From Bacteroidota bacterium (GTDB taxonomy: Bacteria; Bacteroidota; Bacteroidia; Bacteroidales; CAIXZF01), in assembly GCA_022709385.1 (NCBI GenBank), contig JAKLIX010000002.1, positions 108,535 through 172,534 on the forward strand: 64,000 bases of DNA. The letters run 5' to 3'. The position numbers and the translations under genes are program-made. Shown here in pieces: positions 19,502-27,998 of the stretch (positions are counted from its first letter, which is position 1; each line of letters begins with the position of its first letter). The notes under the pieces were generated by a model that saw nothing but the letters and a program-made list of their open reading frames with translations, was not told the DNA's origin and searched no databases.

Positions 19502-20983
19502 TTAATTATCCATCACGCAGCGGACGGAGAAGCCAAAGCCGGCACCGGTCAGCTGCCGGGCAACCTGGGCGTTGGTGTAATGCAGTTGCCAGTAGAGGGG
19601 GAATCCGCCTTCATTCTTGGAGGATGACCACAGGTAGGCACCGGCATGTAAACCCGTGCCGACGCCATAGTAGAACCTTTGTCCGGCTCCCAGGGCTGAA
19701 AAGCCGCTCTCGTTGGTTGCTCCCGTATTGGGCGACTGCCAGTGGGTTTCACCATATTCCTTCATTTTCCCCCCTGCATCCGTTCCGGTCGGATTGCCAG
19801 GATTGACCATGCAATCCACCGTGGGATCGAGGAAAGTGAAAAGGGTACACCAGTCATCCTGGGAGGGCATATGCCAGCCGGCCGGACAGATCCCCTGGCT
19901 TCCCGGTACATCAGTATATTGCATGGCTTCATTCCACATGTAATATGCCCCGTAAACCGCACAATTGGCCGGGTCATTATTGTAACAATACTTCTCCCTA
20001 ACACCATTGTCAGACGATACAGTGGCCATCGGGATCATGCTTCCCACATTCAGGTTCTCCCGCATCCAGCATTGTGTACCGATCTGAACGGTATTGTATA
20101 TCTGGCCTTCATATTCGAAGGAGGGAAGGCCCGGGCATGGGCCGCCCATACCGGGATCGGTGAAAGAGATGGTGACGGTATCGGATGTACCGGCACACAA
20201 GGTACTTACGGTCCAAACGAGGGTGTAAGTGGTTCCCTGAAGCCCTGTGAACTGGGAGGAGGGATTCGACGGTTCCGCCACCTGGCCGCCTGTTCCGTCA
20301 ATGACAGTCCATTGCCCGTCGCCCGAGAGCGGTACAAGGGCTGCAAGCGTAGTGTAAGTGCTGCCCACATTCTGGTCGGGTCCGGCATCGGCCTGGCTGG
20401 GCATCGGGGTGCATGCAGGCGGCAGGAAGGAAACATCCAGGTCGCCGTAACAAATAGCATGCGCAGTCAGATCAATACTTTCTCCCGTGCCAAGACTAAA
20501 ACCCACTGCCTCGAAAAGCCAGTCTCCTGCCGGAAAGGTTTGTATCAGGCCGGCAAAACGCTGCAGTATCATGAAGGCATCCACGGAGTTGATATATCCG
20601 CTGCCGTTCACGTCGCCGGCTGAAAAGCGCATTCCCTGCAGGTTCACAACGCCAACAAAATGCTGCAAAGCCAGGAGCGCATCGGTGGCATTGATGCCGC
20701 CCGGTTCAAGCGAAGTCTCCATCGTAAGGGTATAGGAGCCTGCATCGGTCTGACAGAAGGAAAACCGGCCCTGGTAATCTGTTACATCCGTGGCTACCAC
20801 CTGTCCTTCCGCTGTCCGGAGTGCCACACTGATCCCGTATACCGGACTTGAAAGTGCATTGAGGTAAACCACCTGCCCGGTGATATTCGGACAATTCTGA
20901 GCACTTAATTCCGTAACTGACAGTAATGCAACAACCACAGCCGGAAAAGTCAGAGCCAAACGGATCAATCGATTGCTTTTCAT
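19502..20983 (-). CDS. Secreted protein: CNA-B-like + dockerin-like module + FISUMP domain
   Basis: The 493-residue protein has a signal peptide (cleavage near ELSAQ), a prealbumin/CNA-B-like domain (about 33-93), and a double dockerin-like calcium-binding stretch: NATDALLALQHFVG (98-111) and GDVNGSGYINSVDAFMILQR (123-142). A conserved FPAGDW (150-155) and CYGD (178-181) follow. After an Ig/PKD-like spacer (200-275) comes a Fibrobacter succinogenes major paralogous (FISUMP) domain (about 285-493; IGTQCWMRENLNVG, CPAGWHMPSQDDW, FSVRCVMDN). Unlike its upstream neighbour it lacks a visible T9SS sorting domain. The N-terminal module is homologous to one in the 1459-residue neighbour, so the two are likely functionally linked surface proteins. 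Confidence 0.85.
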   Translation of the reverse strand: MKSNRLIRLALTFPAVVVALLSVTELSAQNCPNITGQVVYLNALSSPVYGISVALRTAEGQVVATDVTDYQGRFSFCQTDAGSYTLTMETSLEPGGINATDALLALQHFVGVVNLQGMRFSAGDVNGSGYINSVDAFMILQRFAGLIQTFPAGDWLFEAVGFSLGTGESIDLTAHAICYGDLDVSFLPPACTPMPSQADAGPDQNVGSTYTTLAALVPLSGDGQWTVIDGTGGQVAEPSNPSSQFTGLQGTTYTLVWTVSTLCAGTSDTVTISFTDPGMGGPCPGLPSFEYEGQIYNTVQIGTQCWMRENLNVGSMIPMATVSSDNGVREKYCYNNDPANCAVYGAYYMWNEAMQYTDVPGSQGICPAGWHMPSQDDWCTLFTFLDPTVDCMVNPGNPTGTDAGGKMKEYGETHWQSPNTGATNESGFSALGAGQRFYYGVGTGLHAGAYLWSSSKNEGGFPLYWQLHYTNAQVARQLTGAGFGFSVRCVMDN

Positions 20984-21021
20984 AAAAGATGAGTTTTATT
21001 TATTACTAAATCAATTAATTA

Positions 21022-21029
21022 CAAAATTA
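21022..21029 (-). promoter_or_regulatory. Possible -7 box for the FISUMP/dockerin gene
   Basis: The minus strand reads TAATTTTG, 39 bases upstream of the start at 20983. No good -33 element is visible. Confidence 0.3.
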
Positions 21030-21077
21030 CCCTCTGTACTTGCAGGGAAGACAGTTAAAAAACAACCCGTACAGTCC

Positions 21078-24000
21078 TTACTTACCTAGCACCAGGATAC
21101 GGTCGGCCACCATGTTTTCCTTGTTCCCGCTGATGATCAGCCTGAGCTGATAAACACCCGGGGGACCCAGCAGGCGGGGATCAAGCAGCAGGGATTCCTT
21201 CAGCACCTGTCCGATGGTTCTGCTCAGTACACACTGACCGGTTAGGTTGTAGACCAGGATGCTTACCTCCGATATTTCACTAAGGTTCAGGTCAAGATGT
21301 AACCTGTCGCTTGCAGGGTTCGGCCAGAGCAGGAAAGGCAGCACAGATGCTTCGCCGCTGATACGGATTTCAGGGTATTTAAGCAGGACTGACTCCAGGG
21401 GAACTGCGTCGGGTCCGGCTGTTTCACTCCCGGAAAGCACTTCAAAGCCGGCAGGTATATCATCAACACCGGAAGCAATCAGCATGCTGAACAGCTTAGC
21501 GCCCGCGCTGACTGTAAGCGGCTGAATCCGGTACCATGCCATGCTGAGGACTCCTTCATCCAGCCGGAAAAGCGCGGGTTCCCCGTCGGCCATCCTGACA
21601 TCCAGTACTTTGAGTTGTGAGGGACAGGACAGTTTCAGGGAAAGGGCGCCTATTTCGATCTGGCGGCCGGCATAGAAGGAGACCCATGTTTCCTCTCCCT
21701 GATGCAGTTCAATGCTGCCTTCCTGTTCCAGAACCACCTGAGGCTGCATCTTATACGGCGGTTCGTAGGTTCCGTTCACATCGCCGTAACAAAGACCGTA
21801 AAAGTCCAGTACCAGGGGTGTGGTTTCCACCATCAGCAGCTGCGGAACTCCGAATGCCCAGTCACCTGCCGGGAAACCGTTGATATATCCCGCGAATCTT
21901 CTGATGGTGATCAGGGCATCGAGGGAATTCACATAGCCGTTATCGTTCACGTCGGCTACCTCAAAAAGCAGACCGGTCAGGGTGATCATCCCCACATAAT
22001 GCCTGAGGATGATAAGCGCATCTGTGGCATTGACGCCGCCCCAGGGCGTTTGGGAGAAACAATGCAGGCCGTACATACCGGCCTCGACAAAGGGGAAATT
22101 GAAGTTACCGGAAGCATCGGTTGATGCGGAGTCAACAGTAGTGTTATTCTGGTAAAGCACCACTTTTACTGCAGAGAGCGGACCTTTGGATAAGCTGAGA
22201 TAACTGATATTCCCTGAAACCTGGGCCCCCTGCGGAATCACCACATACACAGTGACCGTGTCTGTCCGGACAATTCCCTCATTGTCTGTCACAGTGACCG
22301 AATAGGTGGTGGTCATTGCGGGGGAGGCAACGGGCGCTTTGATATCGGCGGCATTCAGGCCGGTAAGCGGACTCCATGCATAAGTAAAGGGTTCGGTACC
22401 TCCTGCAATGACCACATCGAGCTGGCTGCTTTCGCCGGGATTAATGGTTTGTGGCAGGGCCACGGCATTGATCAGCATGGCGCCCAGCCAGTTGATGTTA
22501 CCATAAGGATCGTTTTCGTAGGTTTCGCCGCTGAAATCACCTGTATAACCCACGAAATTCACCTCGCCGGAAGCGGAAAGCATGGTGACATTGTTCGCGC
22601 TTCCCCAGCTGTTTTCCGGGAAACTGGTATGCTGCGACATCATCTCCTGGTCAGTCAACCGGAGCAGGACTCCACCAGCTTGTCCCTCGCGGAAAGTACA
22701 GTGGCTGAAACCCAGGAAAGGGTTTACGGCCGTAGCGTTGCCCAGGGTGATCCCCTGGCTGTCCATGTATTCGAAGAGGGCATGACGGGTATGGATCTCC
22801 CCAAACTCGGTGGTAAAGTGATAATAGTTCTGCCCGATATGCGTAACGGTGGCTTCATCGCCTGCTTCCCCCATGATCCTGATTACACCGCCGTTCGACC
22901 ACAAACCCTGTGGACCGAGTTTGAGGGTAGCGCCCGTATCCACCTCCAGGGTGGCAGCGGTGGTCAGCAGGGCTACGCCTCCGCCAAAAGCAGCCGTATG
23001 GCCGTTCAGATCGAATTCTCCCAGGTTCACCACCAACAGGCCGAGCGGACAATTCAGGTCGGAATTCAGCCAGACCCTGCCGTCATAAGGATCCGAACTC
23101 CCTTCAGGTATCATTTTTTCCACATGGATTTCGGGCATGCAGCCATTCCCGTTGAAAGCAAAGCTTTGAAAAGCGGGACCGGAAAAAGCAAATATCCCGG
23201 GATTGATCAGTCCGTTCCAGTTGCCGTTGGCATGCACATAGCCGTTACCCCTCAGGAAATGGATCAGACCTGCCTGGCCGTTCTTCCAGGTCCCGGAAAC
23301 CAGATCCAGATTACCCGAAATATCCACACCATCCTGAGGATTAAACTCCCCGGAGGCTTTCTCAATTCTCAGGTTATTAAAAGATTCGTACCCGATGGCT
23401 GACACAAGCGATTGATCGCCACTGCCCCAGAAAATAAAGTCCTTGACCGGCCTGAATCCGCGGTAATAATTCGGAGGCAGGACATTGGCATTGATCCAGT
23501 TACCATACAGATATATTGTATTATCCTGACCGGAATAGGATTGTAGTCCGGCCAGCAGGGATATCACTGCATCCCCGCCTATGTTCAGGCTGGTATTCAG
23601 ACGCAGGTTAAAGGAGCCCTGTTGTACAAGCAAATCATTGAGGATAAGAATATTGCTATTCTGGGTGCAATAAAGCCTGGCCGTATCTGCCAGTGATTTT
23701 TTCACCACCAGATCATAGAATAATTCATCGGTCCAGATATAACTATCCTGCTGCCCGGTAAAAATCACCCTGCCGTTGCCTGGAATAAAAGACGGGCCAA
23801 GGGTGTTTTTGCTCCAGTCTCCCCTGATCTCGATGGTATCCGGTGCGGCACACTGGCCCGAGTTCAGGGTAAAATCACCTTTGATCAGGATATTATCCAT
23901 CATGATGGCCGTATCGGCAGGGCATTTTGCGATGGTCAGGTCGTAAAATGCAAAACCGGGGACCGCATAGATGCGTGAAGGGCCGTCGAAGGTGAACATT

Positions 24001-25457
24001 ACGGTGCCATGGTCAGGATGGAAATCAGGATTATTCCCGAGCAGATCTCCTGAAATCCAGATCTCCCCTCCTGTGATCTGGTAATTGAAATTGCTGAACG
24101 ATCCGCTGAATTCAAAACCATTGGAACGCACATCAAGGATACCGCCCGACATATTGAAACTGCAGTTGTCTGCTCCCGGCCAGTGTACCGTCACGCCCGG
24201 AGCCGTGAGCATCACCGTGCCATTGGTGATCTTCATACTGCCCATAAGATCAAGCCCCCCGCTTGTATTATGCAGGGACAAGCTTCCGGAATAAACTTCC
24301 CAAGAGCCGGGGATGCCATTTCCGATAAAATCCCAAATGGTCACATCCGCATTCATGACCTTCACCGTACCTGCCGTCCATTCGAACTTATCCACGATGA
24401 TGTCCTGATCCGTAAAGCCCAGGAAACCCCCGGGATTATCGAGTATCAGGTGTTGAAAATGACCTCCGTCCACCACTTGTTCCGGATACACGCCGTTGAA
24501 CACCACCTTACTGTTACCATAAATAATGTTGTTGGCCGTATCCACATAATTTAATCCCACAGTCAACACCAACTGGTGCAGGATGATCTGACCGGAATGC
24601 AGCCCAATGCTTTCCCGGATGCAAAGCGTATCGGAATAAATATTCCATATTTCCCAGGTGTGGGTTCCGATATCCACCATCAAGCCATTCAGGAAGCTGC
24701 CGGGCAGCGGCGTGAAATCCGTACCGGGATCTCCCTGAAGGATGATGTCACCATCGTAACAAAAAATATGCGCATCCCAGACGGCAAAGGCACCATGAAT
24801 CCGGAAAGCCGTGTGAGCATAATACTTCACGGTCGTGCCTGTTCCGCTGTTAAAAAAATCATGCAGACGCACATCCGCCGTGGAAGCCTGGCTGAAGTTC
24901 AGGGTGCCAGGTGCCGTGATCGCATTAAAAATGGACTGGAAATAACAATCGTTGTCATGGCTTGTGATCCAGCAATCACTATTTCCCTCGAACTGAACCT
25001 GCCCGGCCGTCAGGTCTACCGCCGCTCCGGCATGGAAAGTCCAGTCACCGCTCATTTTGATAAAGCTGATTGCATCCATCTGTGCAGTGGAACCAGGCAT
25101 CCAGTCAATATCACCGGTGATGATCAGGTTGTCGTAGGAAGTGATGGAAATATGCCCCGATATCTCCGCATCACCATGTACCGACAGATCGTCATCCAGG
25201 GTGAGGGATGCTCCGGAAGCAACACCGAGATCCAGACATGCTGCCGGAAGAGCGGTGATCACCGGGTAATTCACCAGACCTGCAGGAATGACCACATTAT
25301 CACCGGCATCGGGTAGCTGAACAGGATTCCAGTTAGCCGCGGTATGCCAGTCGGAGGAAACATTGCCGGTCCATGTCAGCTCCTGTCCGGGAACAATAAA
25401 AACACAAAGCACCCAAGTCAGCAGGGTGCAGGTAAAAAGGCGTAAACAGGTTTTCAT
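21078..25457 (-). CDS. Giant secreted T9SS protein with dockerin-like and probable cohesin-like modules
   Basis: The 1459-residue protein has a signal peptide (near FIVPGQ) and a long beta-helix-like region (about 25-970) rich in short GDV/GNW-type turns. A PKD/Ig-like segment (about 1000-1075) leads to a CNA-B-like domain (1080-1138), a double dockerin-like stretch (NATDALIILRHYVG, about 1143-1156; DVNDNGYVNSLDALITIRR, about 1169-1187), FPAGDW and CYGDVNG. Residues about 1245-1345 (GALSLKLSCPSQLKVLDV, LSMAWYRIQPLTV, KLFSMLIASG) have the strand pattern of cohesin domains. The end (WPNPASDRLHLDL ... GVYQLRLI) is a type A T9SS sorting domain. The dockerin module is paralogous to that of the downstream FISUMP protein, 94 bases away on the same strand. 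Confidence 0.85.
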   Translation of the reverse strand: MKTCLRLFTCTLLTWVLCVFIVPGQELTWTGNVSSDWHTAANWNPVQLPDAGDNVVIPAGLVNYPVITALPAACLDLGVASGASLTLDDDLSVHGDAEISGHISITSYDNLIITGDIDWMPGSTAQMDAISFIKMSGDWTFHAGAAVDLTAGQVQFEGNSDCWITSHDNDCYFQSIFNAITAPGTLNFSQASTADVRLHDFFNSGTGTTVKYYAHTAFRIHGAFAVWDAHIFCYDGDIILQGDPGTDFTPLPGSFLNGLMVDIGTHTWEIWNIYSDTLCIRESIGLHSGQIILHQLVLTVGLNYVDTANNIIYGNSKVVFNGVYPEQVVDGGHFQHLILDNPGGFLGFTDQDIIVDKFEWTAGTVKVMNADVTIWDFIGNGIPGSWEVYSGSLSLHNTSGGLDLMGSMKITNGTVMLTAPGVTVHWPGADNCSFNMSGGILDVRSNGFEFSGSFSNFNYQITGGEIWISGDLLGNNPDFHPDHGTVMFTFDGPSRIYAVPGFAFYDLTIAKCPADTAIMMDNILIKGDFTLNSGQCAAPDTIEIRGDWSKNTLGPSFIPGNGRVIFTGQQDSYIWTDELFYDLVVKKSLADTARLYCTQNSNILILNDLLVQQGSFNLRLNTSLNIGGDAVISLLAGLQSYSGQDNTIYLYGNWINANVLPPNYYRGFRPVKDFIFWGSGDQSLVSAIGYESFNNLRIEKASGEFNPQDGVDISGNLDLVSGTWKNGQAGLIHFLRGNGYVHANGNWNGLINPGIFAFSGPAFQSFAFNGNGCMPEIHVEKMIPEGSSDPYDGRVWLNSDLNCPLGLLVVNLGEFDLNGHTAAFGGGVALLTTAATLEVDTGATLKLGPQGLWSNGGVIRIMGEAGDEATVTHIGQNYYHFTTEFGEIHTRHALFEYMDSQGITLGNATAVNPFLGFSHCTFREGQAGGVLLRLTDQEMMSQHTSFPENSWGSANNVTMLSASGEVNFVGYTGDFSGETYENDPYGNINWLGAMLINAVALPQTINPGESSQLDVVIAGGTEPFTYAWSPLTGLNAADIKAPVASPAMTTTYSVTVTDNEGIVRTDTVTVYVVIPQGAQVSGNISYLSLSKGPLSAVKVVLYQNNTTVDSASTDASGNFNFPFVEAGMYGLHCFSQTPWGGVNATDALIILRHYVGMITLTGLLFEVADVNDNGYVNSLDALITIRRFAGYINGFPAGDWAFGVPQLLMVETTPLVLDFYGLCYGDVNGTYEPPYKMQPQVVLEQEGSIELHQGEETWVSFYAGRQIEIGALSLKLSCPSQLKVLDVRMADGEPALFRLDEGVLSMAWYRIQPLTVSAGAKLFSMLIASGVDDIPAGFEVLSGSETAGPDAVPLESVLLKYPEIRISGEASVLPFLLWPNPASDRLHLDLNLSEISEVSILVYNLTGQCVLSRTIGQVLKESLLLDPRLLGPPGVYQLRLIISGNKENMVADRILVLGK

Positions 25458-25485
25458 TATTTCAGCATTTAAGTAAATGAATTAT

Positions 25486-25493
25486 CAAATATA
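25486..25493 (-). promoter_or_regulatory. Probable -7 box for the 1459-residue secreted protein
   Basis: The minus strand reads TATATTTG, 29 bases upstream of the start at 25457; TTTT lies at 18 bp spacing as a weak -33 element. Confidence 0.4.
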
Positions 25494-25535
25494 TGATTTA
25501 GATTCAGGCTGAAAAGATACGAACAAAACAGGCTG

Positions 25536-25567
25536 TTGTCAATATTCCGGGTCTATAATTATCTTTG
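25536..25567 (+). promoter_or_regulatory. Bacteroidota-type promoter of the C69 dipeptidase
   Basis: A TTG (25536-25538) is followed after 21 bases by TATCTTTG (25560-25567), matching the -33/-7 layout of Bacteroidota vegetative promoters. The leader to ATG 25590 would be about 15-17 bases. Confidence 0.6.
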
Positions 25568-25589
25568 ATGCCAAAAAAAAATCGCAGAC

Positions 25590-27326
25590 ATGTTCAGAAT
25601 TCCACTACGACCGTCAATACTGGTTTTTACCATCATGTATCTTTCCGGCTGCCCCGTCAGCAAGGCCTGTACCAACCTGATCATCACCAAAAAAGCGAGT
25701 GATAAGGGTTCTGTGATGATCACCTATTCTGCCGACTCCCATACACGTTACGGGAGTTTGTTTTTTTATCCTGCAGCCGACCATCCCGCGGGCAGCATGG
25801 TGGATATCGTACATTACGAAAACGGGAAAATCACGGGACGCATCCCTGAAGTTGCGCACACATTCAGTGTGGTGGGATTCATGAATGAACACCAGGTGGC
25901 CATTGGTGAAACAACATTCGGGGGGCATGACTCCCTGCAGTCGCAGCCGGGTGCCTTTCTTGATTACGGTTCCCTGATGAAGCTGGCGTTGCAGCGTGCG
26001 TCTACAGCCCGCCAGGCCATCCGGGTGATTGCGGAACTGATGGCTGAGTACGGCTATGCTTCCCACGGGGAGTCGCTTTCCGTCAGCGATGCCAATGAAG
26101 CCTGGATCATGGAGATCATCGGGAAAGGGAGATATGAAAAGGGAGCCGTTTGGGTGGCCCTGATGATCCCTGACGGTTACGTAAGCGGTCATGCCAACCA
26201 GGCCAGGATCACTTTTTTTCCGGTACAGAAGGCCAACAAATGGGACGATCCGGCTCAGACCTGCTTTCACAGTCCCGATGTGATCAGTTTTGCAAAGAAA
26301 AACGGATTCTACGGGGGTAATGAAAAAGACTTCAGCTTTTCAGATGTTTATAATCCGGTTGATTTCGGAGGGGCAAGGTTTTGTGATGCCAGGGTATGGT
26401 CTTTTTTCCGCCAGGTGAACCAGGGAGTCAGGGAGAATCCTTATTATACGGAATATGCGCTCGGAAGCATCCGGCATGCAACGAACTTCCCCGACGGCAA
26501 ACCCAATCCCCACGCTTATGCTACCAACCGTCTGCCCTTGTGGGTGAAGCCGGATATTCCCCTGAGTCTGCCGCAGGTATTCGCCTTTATGCGCGACCAT
26601 TATGAAGGAACCCCTTTAAGCATGACAGACGGCCTCGGCGCCGGGCCCTTTGCCCTGCCCTACCGCTGGCGTCCCATGGAGTTCAAAATTGACAGCTTCA
26701 CTTACATCAACGAAAGAGCCATCGCCACCCAACAAACCGGTTATACCTTCGTGGCCCAGTCAAGAAACTATCTTCCCGATCCTGTCGGCGGCATTTTCTG
26801 GTTCGGTGTGGATGACGCCGACGGCTGTGTATTCGCTCCTATGTACTGCGGTATCACTGAAATCCCCGAGGCATACCGCACCGGAAATGGAAGCATGATC
26901 CAATGGTCTGACAATTCTGCCTTCTGGACGTTCAACCTGGTAAATAACTGGGCATATACGCGTTATAACATGATCCATCCCGAGATAGCACAATACCAGA
27001 AAGAGCTTGAGGACAAACATATTGCAGAAAGTGCGGCCACTGACCTGAAAGCGGCAGCATTGTACAAAACCGATCAAGCAGCCGCCCTGTCCCTGATTAC
27101 CGGTTTTTCGGTAGAAACCGGCAATACACTTGTCGCTGCCTGGAAAAGCCTTTTCCACTACCTGTTCATGAAATACATGGATGGAAACAGGAAGAAAAGC
27201 GAGGGCAGACAACTGCTTGACAACGGTAACGGAAGAGGAATCCCTCCCCCGCCCTCGCATCCCGGGTACGGAAAGGAATGGGAGCGGCGGATGGTGGAGA
27301 ATACGGGAGGACGATATAGGAAGTGA
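25590..27326 (+). CDS. Secreted peptidase family C69 (dipeptidase, Ntn-hydrolase)
   Basis: The 578-residue protein has a hydrophobic N-terminal signal ending just before ACTNLIITKKAS. Cys27 would be the N-terminal nucleophile after processing, as in C69/U34 dipeptidases. Other family hallmarks are TYSADSHTRYGSL, VGFMNEHQVAIGETTFGG and the substrate-pocket region SLSVSDANEAWIMEIIGKG. It is expected to cleave dipeptides outside the inner membrane, feeding amino acid fermentation. It has its own promoter and stands alone. The C-terminus is low in complexity (GRGIPPPPSHPG), ending just before an alternating purine-pyrimidine tract. Confidence 0.9.
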   Translation: MFRIPLRPSILVFTIMYLSGCPVSKACTNLIITKKASDKGSVMITYSADSHTRYGSLFFYPAADHPAGSMVDIVHYENGKITGRIPEVAHTFSVVGFMNEHQVAIGETTFGGHDSLQSQPGAFLDYGSLMKLALQRASTARQAIRVIAELMAEYGYASHGESLSVSDANEAWIMEIIGKGRYEKGAVWVALMIPDGYVSGHANQARITFFPVQKANKWDDPAQTCFHSPDVISFAKKNGFYGGNEKDFSFSDVYNPVDFGGARFCDARVWSFFRQVNQGVRENPYYTEYALGSIRHATNFPDGKPNPHAYATNRLPLWVKPDIPLSLPQVFAFMRDHYEGTPLSMTDGLGAGPFALPYRWRPMEFKIDSFTYINERAIATQQTGYTFVAQSRNYLPDPVGGIFWFGVDDADGCVFAPMYCGITEIPEAYRTGNGSMIQWSDNSAFWTFNLVNNWAYTRYNMIHPEIAQYQKELEDKHIAESAATDLKAAALYKTDQAAALSLITGFSVETGNTLVAAWKSLFHYLFMKYMDGNRKKSEGRQLLDNGNGRGIPPPPSHPGYGKEWERRMVENTGGRYRK

Positions 27327-27330
27327 GGCG

Positions 27331-27425
27331 TTTGCACGTGTGCGCGTGTGTACGTTTGCACGTGTGCACGTGTGGACATGTGCACGTGTGGTCGTGTGCG
27401 CGTGTGGACGTGTGCGCGTGTGCAG
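27331..27425. repeat. Alternating purine-pyrimidine GT/CG tract
   Basis: About 95 bases of degenerate CGTGTGCACGTG-type repeats lie between the ends of two convergent genes. Long runs alternate strictly between purine and pyrimidine (for example 27335-27353), a composition prone to Z-DNA. Confidence 0.85.
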
Positions 27426-27434
27426 ATGAAGTGA

Positions 27435-27956
27435 TCAGGGTTTCAGGCAGAAATAACTCAGGAAGGTTCCGGTGCTTTCAATGGTGAAAGCTTCAAATCC
27501 TGCCTCTTTCATTTTATCGATCAGCGGTGCCGGAACAAAGGGCGTGGTTAGTTCCATGATTTCGCCGGGCCGCATCTTTTTTGAAAGCTGCATCACTTCG
27601 CCGAGGGGATGGCCTCCGCTTTCTATCAGCGGCCCGGCATCGAACCGGATGCTGATCCTTGAGGGATTGAACCAGTCCGGGTTGCCATCGTAGGCAAGAT
27701 CTGCTGTATCCCCTGCAAAACGATCCTTCCCTGCAGCCTGTCTGAGGGTATTCACCAGTACTTCCACCTTCAAACCGCCGATTGCCGCCGCTTGCTGAAG
27801 CGAAGCCACTTTGGCCAGGGTCTTGCGCAGGACAGGATTCTTCAGCCGGGCAAAGGCCGGAGAAAGCCCTGTCAATACCGGTTCCAAACCGGGATAATGT
27901 TCCAGGAGCTCTCCGATCCTGGTTTTTGGAGTGATCTCTATGTTTTCGGATTGCAT
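27435..27956 (-). CDS. DUF1858 + DUF2249-like (TusA-fold) protein
   Basis: The 173-residue cytosolic protein has an N-terminal DUF1858-type domain (about 5-65; IGELLEHYPGLEPVLTG, then SPAFARLKNPVLRKTLAKVASLQ split over two helices). A C-terminal domain (about 98-170; VMQLSKKMRPGEIMELTT, PAPLIDKMKEAGFEAFTIES) resembles DUF2249/TusA-like folds. Proteins of this kind often accompany hemerythrin/DUF438 proteins in anaerobes and are suspected to act in nitric oxide or redox responses, but no reaction is established. It is the last gene of the cupin-DUF438 run, 42 bases after the DUF438 gene. Confidence 0.75.
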   Translation of the reverse strand: MQSENIEITPKTRIGELLEHYPGLEPVLTGLSPAFARLKNPVLRKTLAKVASLQQAAAIGGLKVEVLVNTLRQAAGKDRFAGDTADLAYDGNPDWFNPSRISIRFDAGPLIESGGHPLGEVMQLSKKMRPGEIMELTTPFVPAPLIDKMKEAGFEAFTIESTGTFLSYFCLKP

Positions 27957-27998
27957 CGGATAATGAATTAAACTACTGATATTCTGAAGTTTATATGA

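Noticed and set aside
27158-27385. Open frames on the minus strand through the GT/CG tract (for example HTCKRTHAHT-type products)
   Set aside because: They are low-complexity translations of the alternating tract.
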